Shown here: positions 14,549 through 20,198 of the stretch, one piece after another
Position numbering within the stretch: position 1 is the first letter of the stretch
Layout: the number at the start of each line of letters is the position of its first letter
Assembly (NCBI GenBank): GCA_014377155.1
Contig: JACMQD010000089.1
Span: forward strand, 1-20,198
DNA length: 20,198 bases
DNA from: Herminiimonas sp.
GTDB taxonomy: Bacteria > Pseudomonadota > Gammaproteobacteria > Burkholderiales > Burkholderiaceae
Reading direction: 5' to 3'
The notes under the pieces: generated by a model
The model's input: only the letters and a program-made list of their open reading frames with translations
Told to the model about the DNA's origin: nothing
The model's database searches: none
Position numbers and translations under genes: made by a program

Positions 14549-14625
14549 GGAGCGGTAGTTCAGCTGGTTAGAATACCGGCCTGTCACGCCGGGGGTCGCG
14601 GGTTCGAGTCCCGTCCGCTCCGCCA
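14549..14625 (+). tRNA. tRNA-Asp, anticodon GTC
   Basis: This 77-base cloverleaf starts GGAGCGG and ends CCGCTCC-G-CCA, with anticodon loop CTGTCAC giving GTC and T stem GCGGG/CCCGT. It reads aspartate codons and encodes CCA. A strong terminator follows 6 bases later, so the two tRNAs form a single unit. Confidence 0.97.
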
Positions 14626-14631
14626 GCTTTC

Positions 14632-14661
14632 AAAAAGACGAACTTCGGTTCGTCTTTTTTT
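14632..14661 (+). terminator. Rho-independent terminator with UUCG tetraloop
   Basis: GACGAAC and GTTCGTC pair around TTCG, a C(UUCG)G tetraloop of exceptional stability, flanked by five A and seven T. It ends the tRNA unit. The A-run gives T5 on the other strand, so it may also stop transcripts coming from dinB, which ends at 14682. Confidence 0.93.
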
Positions 14662-14681
14662 ATGCCCGAACGCTTTCACTA

Positions 14682-15761
14682 TCACGCTGCGCCGAACAAA
14701 CCCGGTTGTTCGACGATCTTGTCGTCGGCCAGGCGCACGCCGACGCCCAACAGTCGAACCGGACGCTGACCGCGCTGAAAACCGGTCGCGATTAATTTTT
14801 CCAACAGTGCCGCATCGATCGCACTGGCCACGCATTCCACGGTGGTCTGTCGAAAGTCTGAAAACCGCATCTTGATGGTAAGCCGGTTGATAAAACGTGC
14901 CGCCTCCGCGCGCTCGACCCTTGCCACAAGCAGGGCGATCAATGCCGGCAGCTCGGCAATGCATGCCACCAGGTCCGGCAAGTCAGTGACGTACGTTTCC
15001 TCGACACTAACCGATTTGCGTTCGCGGTCGATGTTGACTTCGCGTAGATCGATGCCGCGACAGAGGTCGTGCAAGCGCTGACCGAATTTGCCGAAATGAT
15101 GTTGCAGGTCGCGCACGGTCCAGGCACGCAAGTCGTTACAGGTTTGCACCCCCAGTCGATTGAGACGCGCGGCGGTCACCTTGCCGACGCCGTACAGCTT
15201 CTTGACCGGCAGCACCGCGACGAAGGCATCGATTTCATGGGGCCGGATGACGAACAGGCCGTCCGGCTTGTTCCAGTCGCTGGCGATCTTGGCCAGAAAC
15301 TTGTTGGGCGCCACCCCGGCCGAGGCCACGATGCCGACAGTAGCGGCGATGCGCGCGCGGATCTCGCGGGCGATGAGGGTACCGCTGCCACTGCACTGCG
15401 TGGCGTGGCTGACGTCGAGAAAAGCCTCGTCGAGCGACAGCGGTTCGACCAGGTCGGTGTAGTCACTGTAGATGGCTAGTATCTGGCGCGAGGCGATGCG
15501 GTATTTTTCCATGGCCGGCGGCAGCACTACCAGATCCGGACAACGTTTCATCGCCTGTGCAGTGGCCATGGCTGAATGGACACCAAAATGGCGCGCCTCG
15601 TAATTACAAGTCGCTACCACGCCGCGCTGATCGGCCCGCCCGCCGACTGCAACCGGACGCCCGCGTAATACAGGATCGTCACGTATCTCGACTGCGGCAT
15701 AAAAGCAGTCGCAGTCGCAGTGGATGATTTTTCGGGGATGGATAGTGGCAGACGGCCGCAC
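14682..15761 (-). CDS. dinB: DNA polymerase IV (Y-family translesion polymerase)
   Basis: The product (359 residues from GTG 15761) is a Y-family polymerase. KIIHCDCDCFYAAVE carries the first catalytic aspartate, and LVEPLSLDEAFLDV carries the SLDE pair that binds the second metal ion. LPVKKLYGVGKVTAARL is the helix-hairpin-helix. The little-finger domain follows and the protein ends VEQPGLFGAA. A terminal QLGLF-type peptide is the usual sliding-clamp binding motif, here QPGLF. The frame is open upstream to 15869, but conserved sequence starts only 10 residues after GTG 15761 and no in-frame ATG is nearby; TTG 15788 is an alternative. TAAAAT (15796-15791) may be its -10 box. I saw no LexA operator of the CTGT-N8-ACAG type. 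Confidence 0.93.
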   Translation of the reverse strand: MRPSATIHPRKIIHCDCDCFYAAVEIRDDPVLRGRPVAVGGRADQRGVVATCNYEARHFGVHSAMATAQAMKRCPDLVVLPPAMEKYRIASRQILAIYSDYTDLVEPLSLDEAFLDVSHATQCSGSGTLIAREIRARIAATVGIVASAGVAPNKFLAKIASDWNKPDGLFVIRPHEIDAFVAVLPVKKLYGVGKVTAARLNRLGVQTCNDLRAWTVRDLQHHFGKFGQRLHDLCRGIDLREVNIDRERKSVSVEETYVTDLPDLVACIAELPALIALLVARVERAEAARFINRLTIKMRFSDFRQTTVECVASAIDAALLEKLIATGFQRGQRPVRLLGVGVRLADDKIVEQPGLFGAA

Positions 15762-15806
15762 GGTTCTGGCATGGATAATTGACTGCAACCATTTTACCCG
15801 GCCATC

Positions 15807-15861
15807 AAAAAGCCCGGAATAGTTCGGCTGCAATTTTTGCAATCGAACTGATCCGGGCTTT
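15807..15861 (-). terminator. Long three-part hairpin with T-run, probable terminator
   Basis: On the minus strand AAAGCCCGGA pairs with TCCGGGCTTT (15861-15852 with 15818-15809). Inside it AGTTCG pairs with CGAACT and TGCAA with TTGCA around a 3-base loop, each level separated by 2-base mismatches. TTTTT ends the structure. It would end the transcript of the exported Lys/Glu-rich protein, about 98 bases after that stop, and keep it out of dinB. Confidence 0.7.
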
Positions 15862-15922
15862 CGGTGCAAAGCGACCGACTGTCAGCAGCAGCCGGTCGAA
15901 CTTTACCCTCGAACTATTGCCA

Positions 15923-15947
15923 ACGTACGGAAACTTTCGCCGTACGT
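15923..15947. repeat. 8-bp inverted repeat hairpin downstream of the Lys/Glu-rich protein gene
   Basis: ACGTACGG (15923-15930) and CCGTACGT (15940-15947) are perfect reverse complements separated by 9 bases, just past the stop at 15959. Another inverted pair, CGACCG/CGGTCG near 15873-15899, lies between this and the terminator at 15807-15861. There is no T-run, so it is not a terminator; it may protect the mRNA 3' end. Confidence 0.4.
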
Positions 15948-15958
15948 CGTGGCTGACC

Positions 15959-16414
15959 TTATTTGCCGGTTCCGGACCCTGGCAATTCGGTTTTAGGCTG
16001 TGTCGACAACTGCATGTTGCGCTCCTGCTTGGAGTCACGCTTTTCAGCTTTCAACTCGGATCTGGCGGCGCGCTTTTCTTCCTTGTATTCGGCTTTCGAA
16101 GCAGCTTTCTTTTCCTTGTAATCGGTCTTGGCGGCCTTGTCCGCATCGCGCTTTTGCACGAACGGGTCAGGTGAAGTGGCCGAGGTACCCGTGGTGGCCG
16201 AGCCCGGCGCGGTTGCCGATGTGCCCGATGTCGTCACTGGCATGTCGGCGGTTGGTGCACCCATTGACGGCATACCTGCAGCCGGCATCGTCGTCGAATT
16301 CACCGGGCCTGGAGGCGAGCCTGGCATGGTGGCGGTGTTAGTGGCCTGAGCACCAGCAAGGTTGGCGCTAACGATCAGGGCCGAGCCGATCAGAAGTTTG
16401 TGAAGTGTTTTCAT
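15959..16414 (-). CDS. Exported low-complexity protein with Lys/Glu/Ala-rich helical C-terminus
   Basis: From ATG 16414 the product has 151 residues. MKTLHKLLIGSALIVSANLA followed by GAQA is a clear signal peptide, probably cut after LAGA. The next 60 residues are low-complexity Pro, Thr, Ser, Met, Gly and Ala. The rest, from about PFVQKRDADK on, is strongly charged with imperfect 10-11-residue repeats (YKEKKAASKA, YKEEKRAARS, LKAEKRDSKQ) likely to form a continuous helix. AAAGGA lies 9 bases before the start; TTG 16432 is a longer, less likely start. I recognise no family. An envelope or periplasmic structural or binding role is only a guess. Confidence 0.75.
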   Translation of the reverse strand: MKTLHKLLIGSALIVSANLAGAQATNTATMPGSPPGPVNSTTMPAAGMPSMGAPTADMPVTTSGTSATAPGSATTGTSATSPDPFVQKRDADKAAKTDYKEKKAASKAEYKEEKRAARSELKAEKRDSKQERNMQLSTQPKTELPGSGTGK

Positions 16415-16918
16415 AATGAATATTCCTTTCAAAGTGGATCAACTGTCGCAGCGATTTTCCGCCGGACCCGATGACGCAGCTATCAGTCAGCAGCAATGCA
16501 GTCACGGTAGAAAGACCGACAAGTTTACTGATAAGTTCAAACACCACGCCCGCGATACGATGATAAAAACACAATGACTGCAGGCATGACGCCCGACGGA
16601 TTTAGCGTTTATCACCCATGTAAGGGATACCCTACCGGCAAACTTTTTCCTTTAATGGCTTGTGTGGTTGTCATAGGAGAAAAGCGGTTGAAAATGTGAA
16701 TTCGAAATCGGTTATACAGCAACCCGAACCGGCTGCATTGAACTCTTCCTGACAAGTTCGCCTCCAACTTGTCAGCGTTTCATCTTGTAACAATATCAGA
16801 GGTTATATGAAGCGCCTTCAAAGCACTTTTTGTAAGCAATACGCGCTGTATGGCGCGCACGTAAAGCATGAATTGCTTCAACTGCCTGTGTAAATCTTGT
16901 CATTCTTTGGAGAACTTC
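16415..16918. other. Intergenic region between two divergent genes
   Basis: This stretch lies between the divergently transcribed exported-protein and acidic-protein genes and must hold both promoters, though I found no convincing pair. The only marked structure is a perfect 10-bp inverted repeat at 16749-16775. A 41-codon frame from ATG 16574, with no ribosome binding site, is not credible. Confidence 0.5.
16749..16775. repeat. Perfect 10-bp inverted repeat upstream of the acidic protein gene
   Basis: CTGACAAGTT (16749-16758) and AACTTGTCAG (16766-16775) are perfect reverse complements around a 7-base spacer. The following bases (CGTTTCATCTTG) are not a proper T-run, so an operator or an RNA hairpin in the leader of the acidic protein gene is more likely than a terminator. 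Confidence 0.5.
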
Positions 16919-17320
16919 ATGGCCGACAGCAGTCTCGACCCCGACAATATGCCCCTGCCCGACCGCCAGCTCGGCAAGGGTCACGGTACCCGCGCACTCG
17001 GGCCAAGCGATACGTCCGATTCCGGCAGCGACATGATCGGGCCGGGAATGAGTATTGGAGACGATGATGGTCTGGATCTCGACCAGACCACGACGTCGGA
17101 CCTCGAAAGCAACACGAGTGGCACTGCCGGTCCCGATGTGGGTGACGCCAATCTCGATAGCGACACTGATTCCAGCGGCACCGGCGAGCGTGCGACTGCC
17201 GGGCGCGATAGCGCCATCGAAGACGGCCGCGATATCGATACCGACCATGTCGAGCGCATCGATCCCGATATCAGCGAGCCCGACGACGCAGAAACCGGCA
17301 AGCCGAAACGGCGCGCCTGA
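16919..17320 (+). CDS. Strongly acidic, probably disordered protein of unknown function
   Basis: From ATG 16919, with GGAG 7 bases upstream, the product has 133 residues. By my count 27 are Asp and 6 Glu against 11 Lys/Arg. It contains no Phe, Tyr, Trp or Cys and is rich in Ser, Thr and Gly. There is no signal peptide or membrane helix, and it ends with a short basic tail (KPKRRA). Such composition points to an intrinsically disordered protein. The frame is open upstream to 16868, but the ribosome binding site decides the start. It lies upstream of frmA on the same strand with a 110-bp gap. I recognise no family. Confidence 0.7.
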   Translation: MADSSLDPDNMPLPDRQLGKGHGTRALGPSDTSDSGSDMIGPGMSIGDDDGLDLDQTTTSDLESNTSGTAGPDVGDANLDSDTDSSGTGERATAGRDSAIEDGRDIDTDHVERIDPDISEPDDAETGKPKRRA

Positions 17321-17430
17321 TCCGCATGTTAAGTGCCTGCATCCTTTGTTAGCCTGCGTTATGCTTGTGCCTGGATGGTCATTTTGGTATCGGTACCAGA
17401 ATGCCAGACCGTCGATATCACAAGGATCGC

Positions 17431-18537
17431 ATGAAAACAAAAGCGGCAGTTGCATGGCAGGCAGGCAAACCATTGACCATCGAAGAAGTGGAATTAGGTG
17501 GTCCGCGTGAAGGCGAAGTCCTGGTCGAGCTCAAGGCGACCGGGATTTGCCACACCGATTACTACACGCTGTCGGGCGCCGATCCGGAAGGTATCTTTCC
17601 GGCCATCCTGGGGCATGAAGGCGCCGGCATCGTGGTCGACATCGGTCCGGGTGTAAAAAGCCTGAAAAAGGATGACCACGTCATTCCGTTGTATACGCCC
17701 GAATGCCGCCAGTGCAAGTTCTGCCTGTCGCAAAAAACCAACCTGTGCCAGTCGATCCGCGCCACGCAAGGCCGCGGCTTGATGCCGGATGCCACCAGCC
17801 GCTTTTCGATCGATGGCAAGCCGTTATTCCATTACATGGGTACGTCGACCTTTTCCAACTATATCGTCGTGCCGGAAATCGCTCTGGCCAAGATTCGTGA
17901 AGATGCGCCGTTCGACAAGGTCTGCTATATCGGCTGCGGCGTCACCACCGGCGTCGGTGCTGTGCTGTTCACGGCAAAGGTCGAAGCCGGCGCCAATGTC
18001 GTGGTGTTCGGCCTGGGCGGGATCGGCCTGAACGTGATTCAGGCCGCGCGCATGGTAGGCGCCGACAAGATCATCGGCGTCGATCTCAACCCGGCGCGCG
18101 AAGCCATGGCGCGCAAGTTCGGCATGACCCATTTCATCAATCCGAATGACGTCGATAGCGTCGTCGACAGCATTGTCCAGCTCACCGATGGCGGCTCGGA
18201 CTACAGTTTCGAATGCATCGGCAATGTCACCACGATGCGGCAGTCGCTGGAATCCTCGCACAAGGGATGGGGCCAGTCGATCATCATCGGCGTCGCCGCC
18301 GCCGGGCAGGAAATCAGTACCCGGCCGTTCCAGCTGGTCACCGGGCGGGTCTGGAAAGGCAGCGCTTTCGGCGGTGCCCGCGGACGCACCGATGTACCCA
18401 AGATTGTCGACTGGTACATGGAAGGCAAACTCAACATCGACGACCTGATCACGCACCAGTTGCCGCTTGAACGCATCAACGAAGGTTTCGATCTGATGAA
18501 AAGCGGCGAGTCGATCCGCTCGGTCGTCATCTACTGA
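17431..18537 (+). CDS. frmA: S-(hydroxymethyl)glutathione dehydrogenase / class III alcohol dehydrogenase
   Basis: The 368-residue product is a zinc-dependent medium-chain dehydrogenase that oxidises the formaldehyde-glutathione adduct to S-formylglutathione with NAD+ in the cytoplasm. Catalytic zinc ligands are C40 in GICHTDYY, H62-E63 in GHEGAG, and C169 in CYIGCGVTTG. The structural zinc is held by C92, C95, C98 and C106 (CRQCKFC and NLC). The NAD+ site is GLGGIG at 194-199. The length and ICHTDYYTLSGADPEG match class III enzymes. AAGGA precedes ATG 17431 by 4 bases; the frame is open upstream to 17365. A small inverted repeat, TGGTA-TCGG-TACCA, lies at 17385-17398 in the leader. It is followed 17 bp later by fghA, its pathway partner. 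Confidence 0.96.
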   Translation: MKTKAAVAWQAGKPLTIEEVELGGPREGEVLVELKATGICHTDYYTLSGADPEGIFPAILGHEGAGIVVDIGPGVKSLKKDDHVIPLYTPECRQCKFCLSQKTNLCQSIRATQGRGLMPDATSRFSIDGKPLFHYMGTSTFSNYIVVPEIALAKIREDAPFDKVCYIGCGVTTGVGAVLFTAKVEAGANVVVFGLGGIGLNVIQAARMVGADKIIGVDLNPAREAMARKFGMTHFINPNDVDSVVDSIVQLTDGGSDYSFECIGNVTTMRQSLESSHKGWGQSIIIGVAAAGQEISTRPFQLVTGRVWKGSAFGGARGRTDVPKIVDWYMEGKLNIDDLITHQLPLERINEGFDLMKSGESIRSVVIY

Positions 18538-18554
18538 CAGCGAAAGAAATCACC

Positions 18555-19400
18555 ATGTTGGAATTAATCAGCGAACACCCATGCTTTGGCGGCGTGCAGG
18601 GCTTCTACCGACATGCGTCCTCGGTGATCGGCTCGCCGATGCGGTTTTCGGTGTTCCAGCCGCCGCATGCACGTGATCGCAGCGTACCGGTACTGTTTTT
18701 CCTGGCTGGCCTGACTTGCACGGAAGAGACCTTCATGATGAAGGCCGGCGCTCAGCGCTTTGCCGCACAGCACGGCATCATGCTGGTCACGCCCGACACC
18801 AGTCCGCGCGACACCGGTATTGTCGGCGAGGCGCAATCCTGGGACGTGGGCAGTGGCGCCGGTTTCTATGTCGATGCCACAGAAGCGCCCTGGTCGCGCC
18901 ATTTCAGGATGTATTCGTACGTGCTCGACGAGTTGCGCGAACTGGTGCTGAAATCCTTCCCCGCGCGCGCCAGCCGCATCGGTATCTTCGGTCATTCGAT
19001 GGGCGGGCACGGTGCGCTGGTCCTGGCTTTGCGTAACCCTGGCATTTATCGTTCGGTGTCGGCGCTGGCGCCGATTGCCGCGCCGATCCAGAGCCCATGG
19101 GGGCAGAAGGCGTTTGCGACATATCTTGGCAGTGACCAGGCCGCATGGTCGCGTTACGATGCTAGCGAACTGATGCGCGCACTGCATCAGCCCTTCCCGG
19201 CCGGCATTCTGATCGACCAGGGCCTGGGCGACAAATTCCTGGCCGATCAGCTGTTTCCGGAACAGTTCGAGAGCGCCTGCAAGCAAGCCGATCAGCCATT
19301 GCGACTGCGGCGTCATGAAGGCTATGATCATGGCTATTATTTTATTTCGACGTTCATGCAGGATCACCTCGCGTTTCATCACGAAGCGCTCAACGGATAA
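18555..19400 (+). CDS. fghA: S-formylglutathione hydrolase
   Basis: The 281-residue serine hydrolase splits S-formylglutathione into formate and glutathione, the step after FrmA. GFYRHASSVIGSPMRFSVF at the N-terminus, the FFLAGLTCTEETF oxyanion-hole region, and GSGAGFYVDAT are family features. The nucleophile is S148 in FGHSMGG, and the histidine lies in HEGYDHGYYFI near residue 255-260. The probable catalytic aspartate is in DQGLGDKFL. The length matches the family (275-285). The gene is 17 bp after frmA and probably co-transcribed. The ribosome binding site (GAAAGAAA) is weak. No formaldehyde-responsive regulator such as FrmR is adjacent. Confidence 0.95.
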   Translation: MLELISEHPCFGGVQGFYRHASSVIGSPMRFSVFQPPHARDRSVPVLFFLAGLTCTEETFMMKAGAQRFAAQHGIMLVTPDTSPRDTGIVGEAQSWDVGSGAGFYVDATEAPWSRHFRMYSYVLDELRELVLKSFPARASRIGIFGHSMGGHGALVLALRNPGIYRSVSALAPIAAPIQSPWGQKAFATYLGSDQAAWSRYDASELMRALHQPFPAGILIDQGLGDKFLADQLFPEQFESACKQADQPLRLRRHEGYDHGYYFISTFMQDHLAFHHEALNG

Positions 19401-19506
19401 CGGATCGACGGTAATCCAGCGCGTGCATAGCAATGCCGCCCGATCGATGGGCGCGCATCGCGCACAGGAATATCGAACCTTCGACCTCAACGGGAATTGC
19501 ATAAAA

Positions 19507-20198
19507 ATGGATCAATTGACCGAACTCAATCCCAACGCCCTGCTCAAGCCACTACAAGGCTATATCGTCGAAGACCTCAGCGGCGCCGATATGGTCACCA
19601 CCGCAGCGATCGCGGCATCGATTCTGAGCGACCTGGCGGTGCCCGTATTACAGATGTTGTCTGGTGCCGGTCGTGAGGCCGACGACATCAGCCTTGAATT
19701 TTTTCCGGACCCCGACGATTCGGGCACGCCGGGCAGCTTGTTTTTCTGGCCTACCACACGCACCAGCAGCAAGAGTACCTACGACGATGCGCACCAAGCC
19801 GAATATTCGCTGCGCGCTGCGGTATTTCTGTCCGAGCGCGATGATTCCGGCGTGGTCTATCCGGCGGGCATGACGATGCTGCTCAAGCTCGAAGCCAGCG
19901 CCTGCGAACTCGTCAAGAACCTGCCGCCAGCGGTATTCGAGCGGCTCGAGTTCGGCTTGAAGGGCACGCGTTTCCCGGACGGGTTCGAATTCCTCGACGA
20001 CAGCGAGCACTTGCCGGTGATGCCAAATATGCGTCGTCAGTTCCTGCGCGCGATCACCCGCGCCCATGCGGTCACCGCCAAGAAGCGCCGTCCCCAGTTC
20101 GAAGCGGTCATGCTCAATTACATCTGGGACAACACCGAACCGACGGCGCATTTCAATGCTGTCCTGTCGACACTATCGGCACTGTTCGTGGCCATTCA
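19507..20198 (+). CDS. Unrecognised protein, first 230 residues, cut by window edge
   Basis: From ATG 19507 the frame is open to the right edge of the window, 230 complete codons, starting MDQLTELNPNALLKPLQGYI. There is no signal peptide or clear membrane helix. Visible features are an acidic stretch with LEFFPDPDDSGTPGSLFFW (near 63-81), a central part with VYPAGMTMLLKLEASACELV, and a mixed-charge segment RRQFLRAITRAHAVTAKKRR. Codon use looks like that of the neighbours, and the overlapping minus-strand frame lacks family features. It probably is a soluble cytoplasmic protein. I do not recognise a family. It lies 106 bp after fghA on the same strand without a clear terminator between, so co-transcription is possible. 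The start has only a weak ribosome binding site. Confidence 0.75.
   Translation, partial: MDQLTELNPNALLKPLQGYIVEDLSGADMVTTAAIAASILSDLAVPVLQMLSGAGREADDISLEFFPDPDDSGTPGSLFFWPTTRTSSKSTYDDAHQAEYSLRAAVFLSERDDSGVVYPAGMTMLLKLEASACELVKNLPPAVFERLEFGLKGTRFPDGFEFLDDSEHLPVMPNMRRQFLRAITRAHAVTAKKRRPQFEAVMLNYIWDNTEPTAHFNAVLSTLSALFVAI

Noticed and set aside
14584..14964. 126-codon minus-strand frame ending RSGRDSNPRPPA
   Set aside because: The ending is the antisense of tRNA-Asp, another common false product, and the rest overlaps dinB in the wrong frame.
15762..15869. Longer dinB start and a LexA operator
   Set aside because: The extra residues run through the hairpin terminator and precede the conserved N-terminus. 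No CTGT-N8-ACAG site was found, so SOS control is not claimed.
16574..16699. 41-codon plus-strand frame in the intergenic region
   Set aside because: No ribosome binding site, no recognisable sequence character and a length expected by chance.
16796..17473. 225-codon minus-strand frame opposite the acidic protein gene
   Set aside because: It overlaps the start of frmA, has no ribosome binding site or family features, and its composition is the mirror of the Asp-rich plus-strand gene.
18564..19502. 312-codon minus-strand frame opposite fghA
   Set aside because: fghA on the plus strand is a certain gene with all catalytic motifs; this is a shadow frame of GC-rich coding DNA.

Overview
The window looks like a chromosomal stretch of a betaproteobacterium, most likely Burkholderiales and possibly Oxalobacteraceae-like. 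This is an inference from gene content and protein style: a two-haem cytochrome c5-type protein, a DUF883/YqjE-type membrane cassette, a PACE efflux protein, glutathione-dependent formaldehyde detoxification and moderately high G+C. No rRNA, CRISPR array, phage gene or transposase gene was seen.

Region 1 (1-5818, all minus strand) is the promoter-proximal part of a Wzx/Wzy-type surface-polysaccharide operon. In transcription order it holds a GNAT acetyltransferase, a Wzx-like flippase, a family 2 glycosyltransferase, a Wzy-like polymerase and two GT-B (family 4-like) glycosyltransferases, the last cut by the window edge. Adjacent genes overlap by 4 bp or lie within 2 bp, so they are probably translationally coupled. 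The initiating sugar-phosphate transferase and the export proteins are not in the window.

Region 2 (6113-9705) has tRNA-Arg(CCG) with its own terminator, a divergent membrane-anchored di-haem cytochrome c, an OmpA-domain envelope gene whose signal peptide and ribosome binding site appear separated from the body by a one-base frameshift, and a three-gene DUF883/YqjE-like/unknown operon. Upstream of that operon lies a 162-bp element with 23-bp terminal inverted repeats that looks like a MITE.

Region 3 (9706-14255, almost all minus strand) carries a dihydrolipoamide-dehydrogenase-like flavoprotein with an unknown 168-residue partner, a lipoprotein with a TonB-like C-terminal domain, a small putative exported protein on the plus strand, and a coupled PACE efflux protein/prolyl iminopeptidase pair.

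Region 4 (14347-20198) holds a tRNA-Val(TAC)-tRNA-Asp(GTC) unit ending in a UUCG-loop terminator, dinB (DNA polymerase IV) and an exported Lys/Glu-rich protein. These are followed by a strongly acidic protein without aromatic residues or cysteine, the formaldehyde detoxification pair frmA-fghA, and the first 230 codons of an unrecognised gene running off the right edge.

Most of the window is ordinary housekeeping and accessory sequence. I see no clearly new multi-gene system. The best leads are the MITE-like element, the frameshifted OmpA-type gene, the aromatic-free acidic protein, the TonB-like lipoprotein and the hairpin array between dinB and its neighbour.
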